From positions 62,001 through 126,000 of the forward strand of contig NZ_MWWS01000009.1 in the NCBI RefSeq assembly GCF_002259585.1: DNA of 64,000 nucleotides, read 5' to 3'. A model generated the notes under the pieces. That model was not told where the DNA came from, made no database searches, and saw nothing but the letters and a program-made list of their open reading frames with translations. The stretch's first letter is position 1, and every line of letters starts with the position of its first letter. Positions 26,806 to 37,181 of this stretch are shown piece by piece. The stretch is from Bombiscardovia coagulans (GTDB lineage: Bacteria > Actinomycetota > Actinomycetes > Actinomycetales > Bifidobacteriaceae). The position numbers were made by a program, and so were the translations under genes.

Positions 26806-27537
26806 GTGGGCACCATCCCCTTTACAGGGCCAGAGAGCAGCAACAAGGATCTTGGTCCTACAAGTACCAAACAATTAACCAAGCGGCAGCAGCAAGTCTT
26901 AGACGCTATCCGTGCCCATCTCAACAATAACGGCTTTGCTCCTTCATATCGTGAAATTGGAGAGGCAGCAGGATTAAAAAGTCCCTCCTCTGTTAAACAT
27001 CAATTGGCAGTTCTCGAAGAGTTGGGATACATTCGCACCAATGCTAACAAAGGCCGTGCTATAGAACTTGTAGAGGGTTCTCAGACAAAGGATAATGAGC
27101 GACATAGCTCTATTGTTATCGATTTTCCACAGACTTACTCTGGTGCTAGCAATATGCTGGAGGATTCCAACGACATTCCATTAGTTGGACGCATAGCTGC
27201 TGGTCAGCCAATAACAGCCGAACAGCACGTTGACGATGTCATGAGGTTACCCGAACGACTCACTGGTTCAGGGCAGCTCTTCATGCTGGAAGTTCACGGT
27301 GATTCGATGATTGAAGCTGCTATCTGCGACGGCGATTATGTAGTGGTCCGTGAGCAACATGAAGCCGAAAACGGTGACATAGTTGCAGCCCTCCTAGACG
27401 ACGAAGCTACTGTTAAAACCCTACGCAAGGAGGGGGGGCACATTTGGCTTATGCCACACAATCCTGCATACTCCCCTATCGACGGAACTCATGCCACAAT
27501 TATGGGAAAAGTTGTCACAGTCTTACGGCGAATCTGA
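26806..27537 (+). CDS. lexA: LexA repressor
   Basis: LexA represses DNA-damage genes and self-cleaves when RecA is activated. The 243-residue protein begins at a GTG with AAAGGAG five bases upstream; the open frame runs further 5' but that part holds the promoter and SOS box. It has a winged HTH (about 24-85, with LTKRQQQVLDAIRAHL and SPSSVKHQLAVLEELGYI) and the cleavage site Ala132-Gly133 (GRIAAGQP). The serine-lysine dyad is Ser167 (HGDSMIE) and Lys204 (ATVKTL). It diverges from the LysM gene and has its own LexA box. Confidence 0.96.
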   Translation: MGTIPFTGPESSNKDLGPTSTKQLTKRQQQVLDAIRAHLNNNGFAPSYREIGEAAGLKSPSSVKHQLAVLEELGYIRTNANKGRAIELVEGSQTKDNERHSSIVIDFPQTYSGASNMLEDSNDIPLVGRIAAGQPITAEQHVDDVMRLPERLTGSGQLFMLEVHGDSMIEAAICDGDYVVVREQHEAENGDIVAALLDDEATVKTLRKEGGHIWLMPHNPAYSPIDGTHATIMGKVVTVLRRI

Positions 27538-27581
27538 CAGTCTTCCAGCAGTCACCATGAATGCAACAAAAGAAGAAACCC

Positions 27582-28565
27582 TCACATTTCTAAATGCTCT
27601 TGCGACGTTTTGCCATAATTTTGCGTTTCAATCTGAAAGGTTGTGTGTTCTACCGTTACCGGGAAATGTTCACGCAGACACACTTGCATAAGATGCAAAA
27701 TTTCTTCAGCCTGTTCCATCGTAGTTCCACCTCGAACCCTCACGTGGGCAGACAGCTCGGGCAATCCTGTTGCCACAGTAGTGGCATGCAGATCATGCAC
27801 TTCCTCCACACCAGGAACTTCTTGCAGGTGCCGGCGGACCTGCTGCAAGTCTAGGCCAGACGGCACTTCTTCCAGAAGCACCTTTACACTACTAACCAAC
27901 AGGGATATAGCTCTAGGAATCATCAGCAGAGCGATAAGTCCACCAGCTATTGCATCAAACGCACCCCAACCTGTGCACAACATCACCACTGCAGAAATAA
28001 CTACAGCTACTGACCCCATCGCATCATTCAGAACCTCAAGGAAGGCTGCTTTCATATTCATATTGTCGTTGTGCTGTCCATGTAAGGTCAGTAGCGACAG
28101 GAGGTTAGCAACCAAACCCAATAATCCGAAAAACAGTAAAAGGCTAGGGTCATGCACCTCGGTACCGCCAGGACCAGCAATCCTAATAACTGCCTCAATT
28201 AGGGCATATACTCCCACAATCAAAAGCACAACAGCACCACCAGCAGCTGTAAGAACCTCAAGCCTAGCCCAGCCCCAAGTTCGCCTCGATGTCGGCTTGC
28301 GCTGCATTAAGATAGCAGTCACTGTTGATGCAGTAAGAACAGATATGTCCGTAAGCATATGACCAGCATCCACAAAAAGTGCCAAACTTTGAGTAAGTAT
28401 GGCACCTACAACTTCTGCAATAAAGACTGTCGCAGTTAAGAGCAGTGTTATAGATAGTTTGTTACGGTGCTTTTGAGATGAAAAAAGGCCAGCTGGCTTA
28501 GCGGCGCTTTCATCAAGAGGGTCTTTCTTACTGACTTCCTGCTGACGAGAATGCACATGAGCCAT
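27582..28565 (-). CDS. cation diffusion facilitator (Zn/metal exporter)
   Basis: A 327-residue CDF-family antiporter that exports divalent metal, usually zinc, in exchange for protons. It has six membrane helices followed by a C-terminal cytoplasmic domain (from about 215). The metal site in helix II is FVDAGHMLTD (His69, Asp73). In helix V the usual HxxxD of zinc exporters reads EVLND, so glutamate (177) replaces the histidine beside Asp181. The N-terminus has a short His-containing stretch (MAHVHSR). AGGAAGAGG precedes the ATG. It converges on lexA; no metal regulator is adjacent. Zinc is inferred. Confidence 0.9.
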   Translation of the reverse strand: MAHVHSRQQEVSKKDPLDESAAKPAGLFSSQKHRNKLSITLLLTATVFIAEVVGAILTQSLALFVDAGHMLTDISVLTASTVTAILMQRKPTSRRTWGWARLEVLTAAGGAVVLLIVGVYALIEAVIRIAGPGGTEVHDPSLLLFFGLLGLVANLLSLLTLHGQHNDNMNMKAAFLEVLNDAMGSVAVVISAVVMLCTGWGAFDAIAGGLIALLMIPRAISLLVSSVKVLLEEVPSGLDLQQVRRHLQEVPGVEEVHDLHATTVATGLPELSAHVRVRGGTTMEQAEEILHLMQVCLREHFPVTVEHTTFQIETQNYGKTSQEHLEM

Positions 28566-28647
28566 GCTGACCTCTTCCTATGCTACTGAGAACGTTTCCT
28601 ATGATCACCCTTGATGGGGTCACCCAGTGTAGCAGAGTATGAGACAA

Positions 28648-29616
<969 letters not shown>

Positions 29617-29742
29617 TCAGACCTCTCTATTATGAGTCCCCTAGAGCAAAGGACCTCCTGTGTTCATCATATTCACTGTATCCACACTTGTTGACGTTTT
29701 GACGATAACATCGTTTTTTCAAGTCATCCCCACAACACCAAT

Positions 29743-31266
29743 TCACACGGTATCTATAGATGCTTTCATGACCTGAGAGGCTATGTGATCATCAACGTCT
29801 GCAACGATGTCAACACCATCACCCTGGTAATCAACACTTTGGACCTGCCCATATTGCCTCACTTTGGAAAGCAAGGAACCAGCAGAATAAGGCAGTTTTG
29901 CTTCCACACGAACACTGGGCTTCGGCAGCAATACCTCTAACCGCTGACGCAAATCACCTAAACCTTCGCTTGTACGGGCAGAAACAATACAAGCTTGAGG
30001 CTCCAACCGGATGACACGCTCTCTAGCAGTTGCATCCATCCGATCAGCCTTGTTGATAACGAGTATATGCGGTATGTCAGCTGTTCCATCAACCTGTTCC
30101 AGCACTTTGTTTACAGCTTCTATTTGTGAGAATGGATCAGGATGAGAGCCGTCAACCACATGCATGATAACATCAGCCTCCGCTACTTCTTCTAAGGTTG
30201 ATTTGAATGCTTCAACCAGCTGAGTGGGTAACCGACGGACAAAACCAACTGTATCAACTAGGGTGTAGACACGGCCGTCTGCTGCTGTGGCCCGTCTCAC
30301 AGCGGTATCTAATGTAGCGAAAAGCGCATTTTCTACAAGTTCTTGAGAACCTGTCAAGCGATTCATCAACGAAGACTTTCCTGCATTGGTATACCCCACT
30401 ACCGCAACCGATGGCAGACCATAACGTCGACGAGACCCTCGTTTAACTTCTCTGGCGGGCGCCATCTGTTCTATCTGCCGCTTCAATCTTGAGATTTGGC
30501 GGCGAATAACCCTTCGGTCAGTCTCAATCTTGGTCTCACCTGGACCACGAGAACCTATGCCACCAGACTGACCAGCAGCTTGACCTCCCGCCTGCCGCGA
30601 AAGCGAAGCTCCCCATCCACGCAAGCGAGGCAACATATATTCAAGCTGAGCCAGCTGAACCTGGGCCTTACCCTCACGACTGGTTGCATGCTGAGCGAAA
30701 ATATCTAGGATCAGTGCTGTACGATCAACCACTTTAACCTTGGTTACATCTTCCAGTGCTCGACGCTGGGATGGCTGAAGATCATCATCGACAATAATCG
30801 TATCAGCCTCTTGGGCAGCCACGAGGTTCGCTAATTCTCGGGCTTTTCCTGAACCCACATACGTGGCAGAATCCGGCTTGTCTCTCTGCTGAAGCAGACC
30901 GTCCAACACCTGAGCACCAGCAGTCTGTGCTAATGCTGCCAGCTCACGCAAGGACTCCTCTGCCTCTTCTTGCGTAGTGTTATGAGAAGAATATACACCG
31001 ACTAATACCACTCGTTCCAAACGAACTTTGCGGTACTCAACCTCGGTAACGTCCTCTAACTCACCTAAACCCTCTACTTGTTTGAATGAGTTACGATGTT
31101 GTCGCTCTTGCCAGGATTGACTGCCCCCATCACCGTTAGACCAACTGTCTTGGCTACTCTGAAGGACTTGGGACTGACCACTTAAGGCTGCCTCATCACT
31201 GTCCCAGAGGTAGCTTGTGTCCTGCTGTATTACTTGCTCTTGTTCTTGCTCCGACTCTTGAGTCAC
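29743..31266 (-). CDS. hflX: ribosome-associated GTPase HflX
   Basis: HflX is a GTPase that splits or rescues stalled 70S ribosomes. An N-terminal HflX domain (with QQRDKPDSATYVGSGKA) is followed by the conserved linker GGIGSRGPGETKIETDRR. The G domain follows with Walker A VVGYTNAGKSSLMN, G3 DTVGFVRRLP and G4 NKADR. The first about 90 residues are acidic and glutamine-rich, an extension common in actinobacteria. A GTG at 31266 is well spaced from AAGAGG; a GTG two codons earlier is also possible. It is divergent from the methyltransferase gene. Confidence 0.94.
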   Translation of the reverse strand: MTQESEQEQEQVIQQDTSYLWDSDEAALSGQSQVLQSSQDSWSNGDGGSQSWQERQHRNSFKQVEGLGELEDVTEVEYRKVRLERVVLVGVYSSHNTTQEEAEESLRELAALAQTAGAQVLDGLLQQRDKPDSATYVGSGKARELANLVAAQEADTIIVDDDLQPSQRRALEDVTKVKVVDRTALILDIFAQHATSREGKAQVQLAQLEYMLPRLRGWGASLSRQAGGQAAGQSGGIGSRGPGETKIETDRRVIRRQISRLKRQIEQMAPAREVKRGSRRRYGLPSVAVVGYTNAGKSSLMNRLTGSQELVENALFATLDTAVRRATAADGRVYTLVDTVGFVRRLPTQLVEAFKSTLEEVAEADVIMHVVDGSHPDPFSQIEAVNKVLEQVDGTADIPHILVINKADRMDATARERVIRLEPQACIVSARTSEGLGDLRQRLEVLLPKPSVRVEAKLPYSAGSLLSKVRQYGQVQSVDYQGDGVDIVADVDDHIASQVMKASIDTV

Positions 31267-31462
31267 TGACACCTCTTCTTGTGCGTAATAGGTCTTAGTC
31301 TATACTTCCCCCCGACCTAGTCAGCCCAAAGCCTAGATTAACAACCATAACACTTGAACCTGTTCACTCACCGCTTGCTAGACCATATAGGTAGATACAA
31401 TCAAAGGACACAGTATTTGTCATCTATGCGGTGACTCAAGACAGGATGAGGGAGCAGCAAGC

Positions 31463-32098
31463 GTGGCTGACAGGCAGCAGACAGGTTCCAATAGAAATGA
31501 GCAGTATTTCGCCGCTCAACCTTCCTCGTCAGATACCCGTCGTCACCTTACCGTTAATTTGGTGGGGCGACCAACAACCGTTGAAGTTTCGAACGGTGTT
31601 TTTTCATCCTCGCGCTTAGATTTGGGAACTTCAGTCTTACTCCGCCACACTCCAGAACCACCAACCCAAGGCAACTTTTTAGACCTTGGCTGCGGCTGGG
31701 GTCCTATTGCCCTACGCATGGCCTTCCTGCGCCCCCAAGCAACAATCTGGGCAATCGACAGCAATGAACGAGCACTTGAATTAACCCGCCACAATGCGAA
31801 ACTGAATGCGATTACTAATATCGAAGCAGTATCAGCTGACCATCTCCCGGATGGACTTACATTTGACCTTATATGGTCCAATCCACCTATCCGCATAGGC
31901 AAAGAAGCCCTTCACCAGCTGTTGATGACATACCTACCCCGTCTGACTGATGGTGGTGCAGCCTACTTAGTCGTTCAACGTAACCTCGGATCAGATTCAC
32001 TGATAACATGGTTACAAGCTCAGCTGCCACAAAACTGGACAGTCTCAAAATATGCCTCATCCAAGGGGTATCGCGTAATTGAGGTCTTGCATCCATGA
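31463..32098 (+). CDS. class I SAM-dependent methyltransferase, RsmC-like
   Basis: The 211-residue protein has the SAM motif FLDLGCGWGPIALRM and the catalytic NPPY-like motif SNPPIRIG, placing it with RsmC/RlmG-type N2-guanine rRNA methyltransferases. It corresponds to the catalytic half only, as in many Gram-positive homologues. The start is a GTG with GGGAGC upstream. Its stop overlaps the hrpA ATG by 4 bases (ATGA), so the two are coupled, suggesting RNA metabolism. The rRNA target is inferred from family. Confidence 0.85.
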   Translation: MADRQQTGSNRNEQYFAAQPSSSDTRRHLTVNLVGRPTTVEVSNGVFSSSRLDLGTSVLLRHTPEPPTQGNFLDLGCGWGPIALRMAFLRPQATIWAIDSNERALELTRHNAKLNAITNIEAVSADHLPDGLTFDLIWSNPPIRIGKEALHQLLMTYLPRLTDGGAAYLVVQRNLGSDSLITWLQAQLPQNWTVSKYASSKGYRVIEVLHP

Positions 32099-35000
32099 GG
32101 TATACATACCCTAGTGAATTGCCAGTCTCATCGTCTCGGGAAGACATTGAACAGGCAGTTCGTACCAGTCAAGTGGTCATCGTTTCTGGCCAGACTGGTT
32201 CTGGTAAGACGACACAAATCCCAAAGATGCTCCTACAAATGGGCCGAGGTACTCATGGGCACCAGATAGTTCACACCCAACCTCGTCGCATTGCCGCACG
32301 CACAGTAGCCGAACGCATAGCATCGGAACTCGAAGTCGAACTCGGCAACGAAGTCGGTTACCAAGTACGCTTCGATGACAAAAGTTCACCAAGAACACGC
32401 TTGCGGGTAGTAACAGACGGTATTCTTTTAGCACACATACAACGCGACCCAAAACTGACTGCTTATGACACAATCGTCATCGATGAAGCACATGAGCGAA
32501 GCCTTAATATTGACTTTCTCCTAGGCTACATAACCGCACTGCTACCTAAGCGCCGAGATCTCAAACTCATTATTACCTCAGCAACTATTGATTCCTTGAA
32601 ATTCCAAGAGCACTTTGCTAAGGCGTTACACATTAATGTGCCCGTTATTGAAGTATCAGGACGCACCTACCCTGTGCAAACTATTTATGAGCCTCTGGGC
32701 ACTCCCCCCGCACTAGTGAATACAGTCCCTGGTTTTACTGCCCCACGAATTGATCCGGACAGTGGTAATCCATTAGAGACCATAGAAACGGATCTGCCAA
32801 CATCTGTTGCGAGGGCCTGTGCGGAATTAGTTATCCATTCCTCCCACACCACCGGTCCCAAAGACATTCTAGTATTCGCAGCTGGAGAACACGACATCCA
32901 CGACTATCAAAACGCCCTGAATCATCACTTTGGTCCCCGTGCTTCAGATATGAACCGACCTGATGCCATAGAGATAGTACCTCTCTACGCTCGACTCTCC
33001 GCAAAAGACCAGCACAGAGCCTTCCAAGTTCGTTCACACCAGCGCATCATTATTGCCACTAATATTGCCGAGACATCGCTGACAGTTCCCGGCATTCGTT
33101 ATGTAGTTGACCCCGGGTTGGCACGCATTTCCCGTTATTCCAAGTCAGCTAAAGTTCAACGATTACCAATTGAACCTATTTCGCAGGCTTCGGCCAATCA
33201 GAGAGCTGGTCGCTGCGGACGAGTCGCTGACGGCATCGCCATCCGTTTGTATTCTCGGGACGATTATGAATCAAGGCCTCGCTTTACTGAACCGGAAATT
33301 TTGCGCACTTCCTTAGGATCTGTTGTTTTACACATGCTGTCAGTAGGCGTAGCTCATACTGCCCAAGATGTCATCGATTTTGGTTTTATCGACCCACCAG
33401 ATGTCAAAGCTGTTGCCGATGGCTTCAATGAACTCACAGAACTGGGTGCAATCAACCGTAAGCGTACTGAAATCCGGTTAAATAGGTTGGGGCACAAACT
33501 CTCTCGCCTTCCTATTGATATCCGCTTAGGGCGCATGATACTCCAAGCCGAGCATTACTCAACGCCAAACACTTTGGCAGCAGTCATTGTCATTGTAGCC
33601 TTTTTGAGTCTGCAAGACCCCCGCGAGCGCCCAGATGACCAAAGGGATGAGGCAGACAAACTTCACGCTCGTTTTTCTGATCCTTCCTCAGACTTTATAT
33701 CCATCTTGAACTTGTGGAATTACTGTTTCCCAGAAGGAAAGCACCTGTCTTCGTCGGCGTTACGTCGGTTGTCTAAAAATGAGTTCCTCAGCTTCCTTCG
33801 TTTACGACAGTGGCATGATCTCTACAGGCAACTTGTCCAAATGTGCCAAGACATGCACATGACTGTGGGGCTTCCCAGGCCTTCCTCAACCCCTACAACT
33901 GAGGTAACGAGTCTTCCTCTTGCCCAACAAGGTCGGGGGTCACTAGCCTGCACTTGGGATAGTGACAGTATCCATCAGTCAATACTCTCAGGATTGCTTT
34001 CTAGCATTGGTATGCAAGTAATCAATGACCCTAAGGCTTCTCAATTCGCAGGCCTGAAGGGTAACGCACGAGCCAAGGCAATCGCCAAGGCTCAAAAACG
34101 CTCATTAAACGAATATCGAGGTGCCCGAGGCACCCATTTCGCAATTTTCCCTGGTTCGACAGTCGCGAAGAATCCACCACCTTGGGTTATGTCTGCCGGG
34201 CTAGTAGAAACATCGCGTCTCTGGGCCCGCTACTGTGCCAAGATTGATCCTGCCTGGGCTGAACGTTTAGCAGGCAATCTTACAAGGATCACCTACGCCG
34301 AACCACACTGGTCGGCCACCAAAGGCGCGGCAGTAGCTTCCTCCACTGTCTTACTGTATGGATTGCCCATCGTTAGCTCACGACCCGTATTATGGGGTTC
34401 TGTTAATCCGGCCCAAGCCCGCGACATGCTTATTCGTCAGGGACTCGTTGGTGGTGATATCCGTCAGCGATTTTCGTACGACTCATTTATAGGCAGCAAC
34501 TTACACCAATTGGAAGAGGCCAGTGATGAAGCCAGCAGAACCCGCTTGCTGGCACAGACTGCCTCGGATGAGGATTTAGCTGACTTTTACAACGAGCGGA
34601 TACCTCAAACAATTACTTCCATGGCACAACTTGCTCAATGGTGGAAGCATGAACATCGTAAGCAGCCTGATCTTTTAACGTTCGATCCAAGCAAAGTTGA
34701 CCGACTCAATCAGAAAGAGCCTTCTGCACGACCGGGCGATTATCCAGACCACTGGCATATACGCACCACAGATGGATCCGAATTTGACTTACGTCTGAGC
34801 TATGTTTACGACCCCCATTCAGCCGACGATGGTGTTACCGTGCATGTCCCCTTACAAGCCCTTAATCGATTAACACCTGAACCGTTCACATGGAATGTTC
34901 CCGGTCTTTTGGACGAGTTGATTATCGGAACTATTAAGTCTCTCCCTAAGACTTTGCGCGTCCAGTTCGTCCCTGCTCCCGACACAGCTCGTTCAATCCG

Positions 35001-36165
35001 CAGCTGGATTGACAACCATTACCCAACACTCCCAGGTTGTCTCAACCTAGAATCTGCTGAGAATCACGCCATCGAGATTGAAACAGAGCCGAAACAGTGG
35101 CCCAGCTTCGACGAAGCTTTTACTCAGGCAGCCATTGAAGTGGTCGGTGCTCAGCTCCATCCGGAGGTTTTTTCTGCTGCCCAGCGAGAACGTCTCGCAC
35201 CATATTTACGAATAACCTTTGCCGTGGAAGAAACCACCAAGACTAGCCATCATCACAACAAACCTCAGATGATGAAGAACAAGGTCCTCGGCAAGTCCAA
35301 GTCTTTACTTGCCTTACAACAAGAGTTTGCCGAATTAGCCCAACGTTCAGCCCATGACCATGTTTCCACACAAGTTCAAGCAGCAGCGGACCACGGTCAG
35401 GTCGTCAAACAAGCCAACCTTCTACAAGATTCTGGCGCTACTACTAGCTCCCGAAGTGAGATACTGTGGAAAGGTGCACTCAAGACACTGAGTCTGCCCA
35501 GCGAGCGAATTTCATCACGTTGGCTCAGCAATCAAGCAGTAATGCTGGCTTCTGCCCCTTACCAGTCAACTAAGAAACTGGTAGATGACTTGCAAATGGC
35601 GGCAGTTAAGAAGTTACTTCCCCGGATTGATGAATTACCAGACGACCACGCATTGCAAGAAGCGGTCTACAAAGTTTCAAGCGTATACGAAGATACGGTT
35701 TATCAGGTGGCCCAAGAAACCGTTGATATACTCCAGAGCTTTGCACAGGTTGATCATGCTATTTCGGGACCAGCAGATTTACCCTTACTCTCTGTTTTAC
35801 AGTGGATTCGCAAACATATGAATTCGTTAGTGTATCCGGGTTTTATTGCCGATACAGCCCCACAAGCATTTCCTCGACTGACCATCTATCTTCAAGCTGA
35901 CCTCATGCGGTTGCAGAAGGCCCACAAGGATCGAGACCGTGACGTACGCTGGGCTTGGGAAGCAGACGAAGCTCAACATCTAGTCAAGACAGCTCAGGAC
36001 AAAGCAGAACAACAACCGGCCGGACCCCTAAGGGAGAAACTTCTGATGCAAGCCAACCAAGCACGTTGGATGCTAGAAGAGTTTTATGTTTCTCTATGGT
36101 CACAAGAGCTGGGAACCAACGGACCAGTCAGTTTGCAGCGCATCCGTAAATTATTGGAGGCATAA
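32095..36165 (+). CDS. hrpA: ATP-dependent RNA helicase HrpA (DEAH box)
   Basis: A 1356-residue DEAH-box helicase. Motif I is SGQTGSGKTTQIPKM (31-45), motif II is DEAHERS, motif III is SAT, and motif VI is QRAGRCGR. The C-terminal half holds the HA2/OB-fold region and the long DUF3418 domain typical of HrpA (about 750-1356). HrpA proteins act on mRNA and stalled ribosomes. It is translationally coupled to the methyltransferase, and the next gene starts three bases after its stop, so the three form an operon. Confidence 0.95.
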   Translation: MRYTYPSELPVSSSREDIEQAVRTSQVVIVSGQTGSGKTTQIPKMLLQMGRGTHGHQIVHTQPRRIAARTVAERIASELEVELGNEVGYQVRFDDKSSPRTRLRVVTDGILLAHIQRDPKLTAYDTIVIDEAHERSLNIDFLLGYITALLPKRRDLKLIITSATIDSLKFQEHFAKALHINVPVIEVSGRTYPVQTIYEPLGTPPALVNTVPGFTAPRIDPDSGNPLETIETDLPTSVARACAELVIHSSHTTGPKDILVFAAGEHDIHDYQNALNHHFGPRASDMNRPDAIEIVPLYARLSAKDQHRAFQVRSHQRIIIATNIAETSLTVPGIRYVVDPGLARISRYSKSAKVQRLPIEPISQASANQRAGRCGRVADGIAIRLYSRDDYESRPRFTEPEILRTSLGSVVLHMLSVGVAHTAQDVIDFGFIDPPDVKAVADGFNELTELGAINRKRTEIRLNRLGHKLSRLPIDIRLGRMILQAEHYSTPNTLAAVIVIVAFLSLQDPRERPDDQRDEADKLHARFSDPSSDFISILNLWNYCFPEGKHLSSSALRRLSKNEFLSFLRLRQWHDLYRQLVQMCQDMHMTVGLPRPSSTPTTEVTSLPLAQQGRGSLACTWDSDSIHQSILSGLLSSIGMQVINDPKASQFAGLKGNARAKAIAKAQKRSLNEYRGARGTHFAIFPGSTVAKNPPPWVMSAGLVETSRLWARYCAKIDPAWAERLAGNLTRITYAEPHWSATKGAAVASSTVLLYGLPIVSSRPVLWGSVNPAQARDMLIRQGLVGGDIRQRFSYDSFIGSNLHQLEEASDEASRTRLLAQTASDEDLADFYNERIPQTITSMAQLAQWWKHEHRKQPDLLTFDPSKVDRLNQKEPSARPGDYPDHWHIRTTDGSEFDLRLSYVYDPHSADDGVTVHVPLQALNRLTPEPFTWNVPGLLDELIIGTIKSLPKTLRVQFVPAPDTARSIRSWIDNHYPTLPGCLNLESAENHAIEIETEPKQWPSFDEAFTQAAIEVVGAQLHPEVFSAAQRERLAPYLRITFAVEETTKTSHHHNKPQMMKNKVLGKSKSLLALQQEFAELAQRSAHDHVSTQVQAAADHGQVVKQANLLQDSGATTSSRSEILWKGALKTLSLPSERISSRWLSNQAVMLASAPYQSTKKLVDDLQMAAVKKLLPRIDELPDDHALQEAVYKVSSVYEDTVYQVAQETVDILQSFAQVDHAISGPADLPLLSVLQWIRKHMNSLVYPGFIADTAPQAFPRLTIYLQADLMRLQKAHKDRDRDVRWAWEADEAQHLVKTAQDKAEQQPAGPLREKLLMQANQARWMLEEFYVSLWSQELGTNGPVSLQRIRKLLEA

Positions 36166-36167
36166 GC

Positions 36168-37148
36168 ATGACCGCTAAAAAATCAACGCCTACACGTTCA
36201 CGAACTTCAGCAGCCCAAAGCAAGAGGGCAAAAACCAAAAACGTCCGCTCTCTGCACCAGCGCTGGCTCCACTTGCCCCTAGCGCAACGTATCGAAACAG
36301 TCTTAGCTAGCTTGGTAGCTATTATCTTAGTGCTCGCACTCATAATTACTGGTCTCAAATTTTTAGGCTACCAGGTGCATGTTAGTGATGTGCGTCAGCA
36401 TCAAGATCAATCAGACCACATCTATGGCTTTAATCCTGGAGAAATCATCACAGACAGTCACTTTTTTGACACTACCAGCATGAATGAAGACGATGTACAA
36501 GTCTTCCTCAACCAAAAAGGTGTCCAGTGCACAGCCCAAACCACCAAAGACAGTGAACCTTGCTTGAAGAACTATAAGGTTGACACACCTTCTAAGCCAG
36601 CCGACGATTTGTGCGATGCATACCAAGGAAGTACCAATCAATCAGCTGCTGCCATTATAGATGGTGCGGCACGTTCCTGCGGTGTCAGTCAGAAAGTGCT
36701 GCTTACCATGTTACAAAAAGAACAGCACCTAGTTTCAGCTGTCTCCCCCACACACATACAGTACAAGGCCGCCATGGGACTCTCTTGCCCAGACGATGCC
36801 TCTTGCGACCCTCAATATGCAGGTTTCTTTAACCAAGTGTACGGCGCAGCTCAACGTTATCGGTACTATCAAAAGCACATGGACAACTATCAATTCAAGC
36901 CGGGCCGCATCAACCAAGTTCGGTATTCACCCGATGCCTCTTGTGGTAGTTCAGATGTGTACATCGAAAATGTCGCTACAGCATTGTTGTATATTTACAC
37001 ACCTTATCAGCCTAATACTGCTGCCCTAAGAGCAGGGACAGGTGAGGGAGACTCCTGTTCAGCGTACGGAAACCGTAACTTCGCCATTATCTACAACGGC
37101 TGGTTCAACCAAACGCAATCTCAAAACACCGGTTCCCAACACCAGTAA
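36168..37148 (+). CDS. membrane-anchored secreted protein, lysozyme-like actinobacterial family
   Basis: This 326-residue protein has a basic cytoplasmic tail (1-42), one membrane helix (about 45-63) and an exported domain with several cysteines, apt for disulfides. The segment LLTMLQKEQHLVSAVSP, followed by AAMGLSCPD, YAGFFNQVYGAAQRY, the CGSSDVYIENVATALL part, YTPYQPNTAAL and GDSCSAYGNRNF, matches a widespread actinobacterial exported family. That family is usually left as hypothetical or mislabelled 'hemagglutinin', and looks like a lysozyme/transglycosylase fold with the glutamate of QKEQ as possible catalyst. GGAGG precedes the ATG. The enzymatic role is inference; cell-wall turnover is plausible. 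Confidence 0.75.
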   Translation: MTAKKSTPTRSRTSAAQSKRAKTKNVRSLHQRWLHLPLAQRIETVLASLVAIILVLALIITGLKFLGYQVHVSDVRQHQDQSDHIYGFNPGEIITDSHFFDTTSMNEDDVQVFLNQKGVQCTAQTTKDSEPCLKNYKVDTPSKPADDLCDAYQGSTNQSAAAIIDGAARSCGVSQKVLLTMLQKEQHLVSAVSPTHIQYKAAMGLSCPDDASCDPQYAGFFNQVYGAAQRYRYYQKHMDNYQFKPGRINQVRYSPDASCGSSDVYIENVATALLYIYTPYQPNTAALRAGTGEGDSCSAYGNRNFAIIYNGWFNQTQSQNTGSQHQ

Positions 37149-37165
37149 TGTCGAGACCGGTGTTT
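37124..37165. terminator. hairpin between convergent genes, overlapping the stop codon
   Basis: AAACACCGGT (37124-37133) and ACCGGTGTTT (37156-37165) form a perfect 10-bp stem with a 22-base loop that includes the stop of the upstream gene. glnA ends 17 bases further on, on the other strand, so it may serve both. The large loop and lack of a T-run lower confidence. Confidence 0.5.
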
Positions 37166-37181
37166 CAGACGCGACACTTAT

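Noticed and set aside
27643-28362. 239-residue plus-strand ORF opposite the CDF gene
   Set aside because: It is the antisense shadow of a clear CDF transporter; its sequence is low-complexity threonine/serine/arginine without domains.
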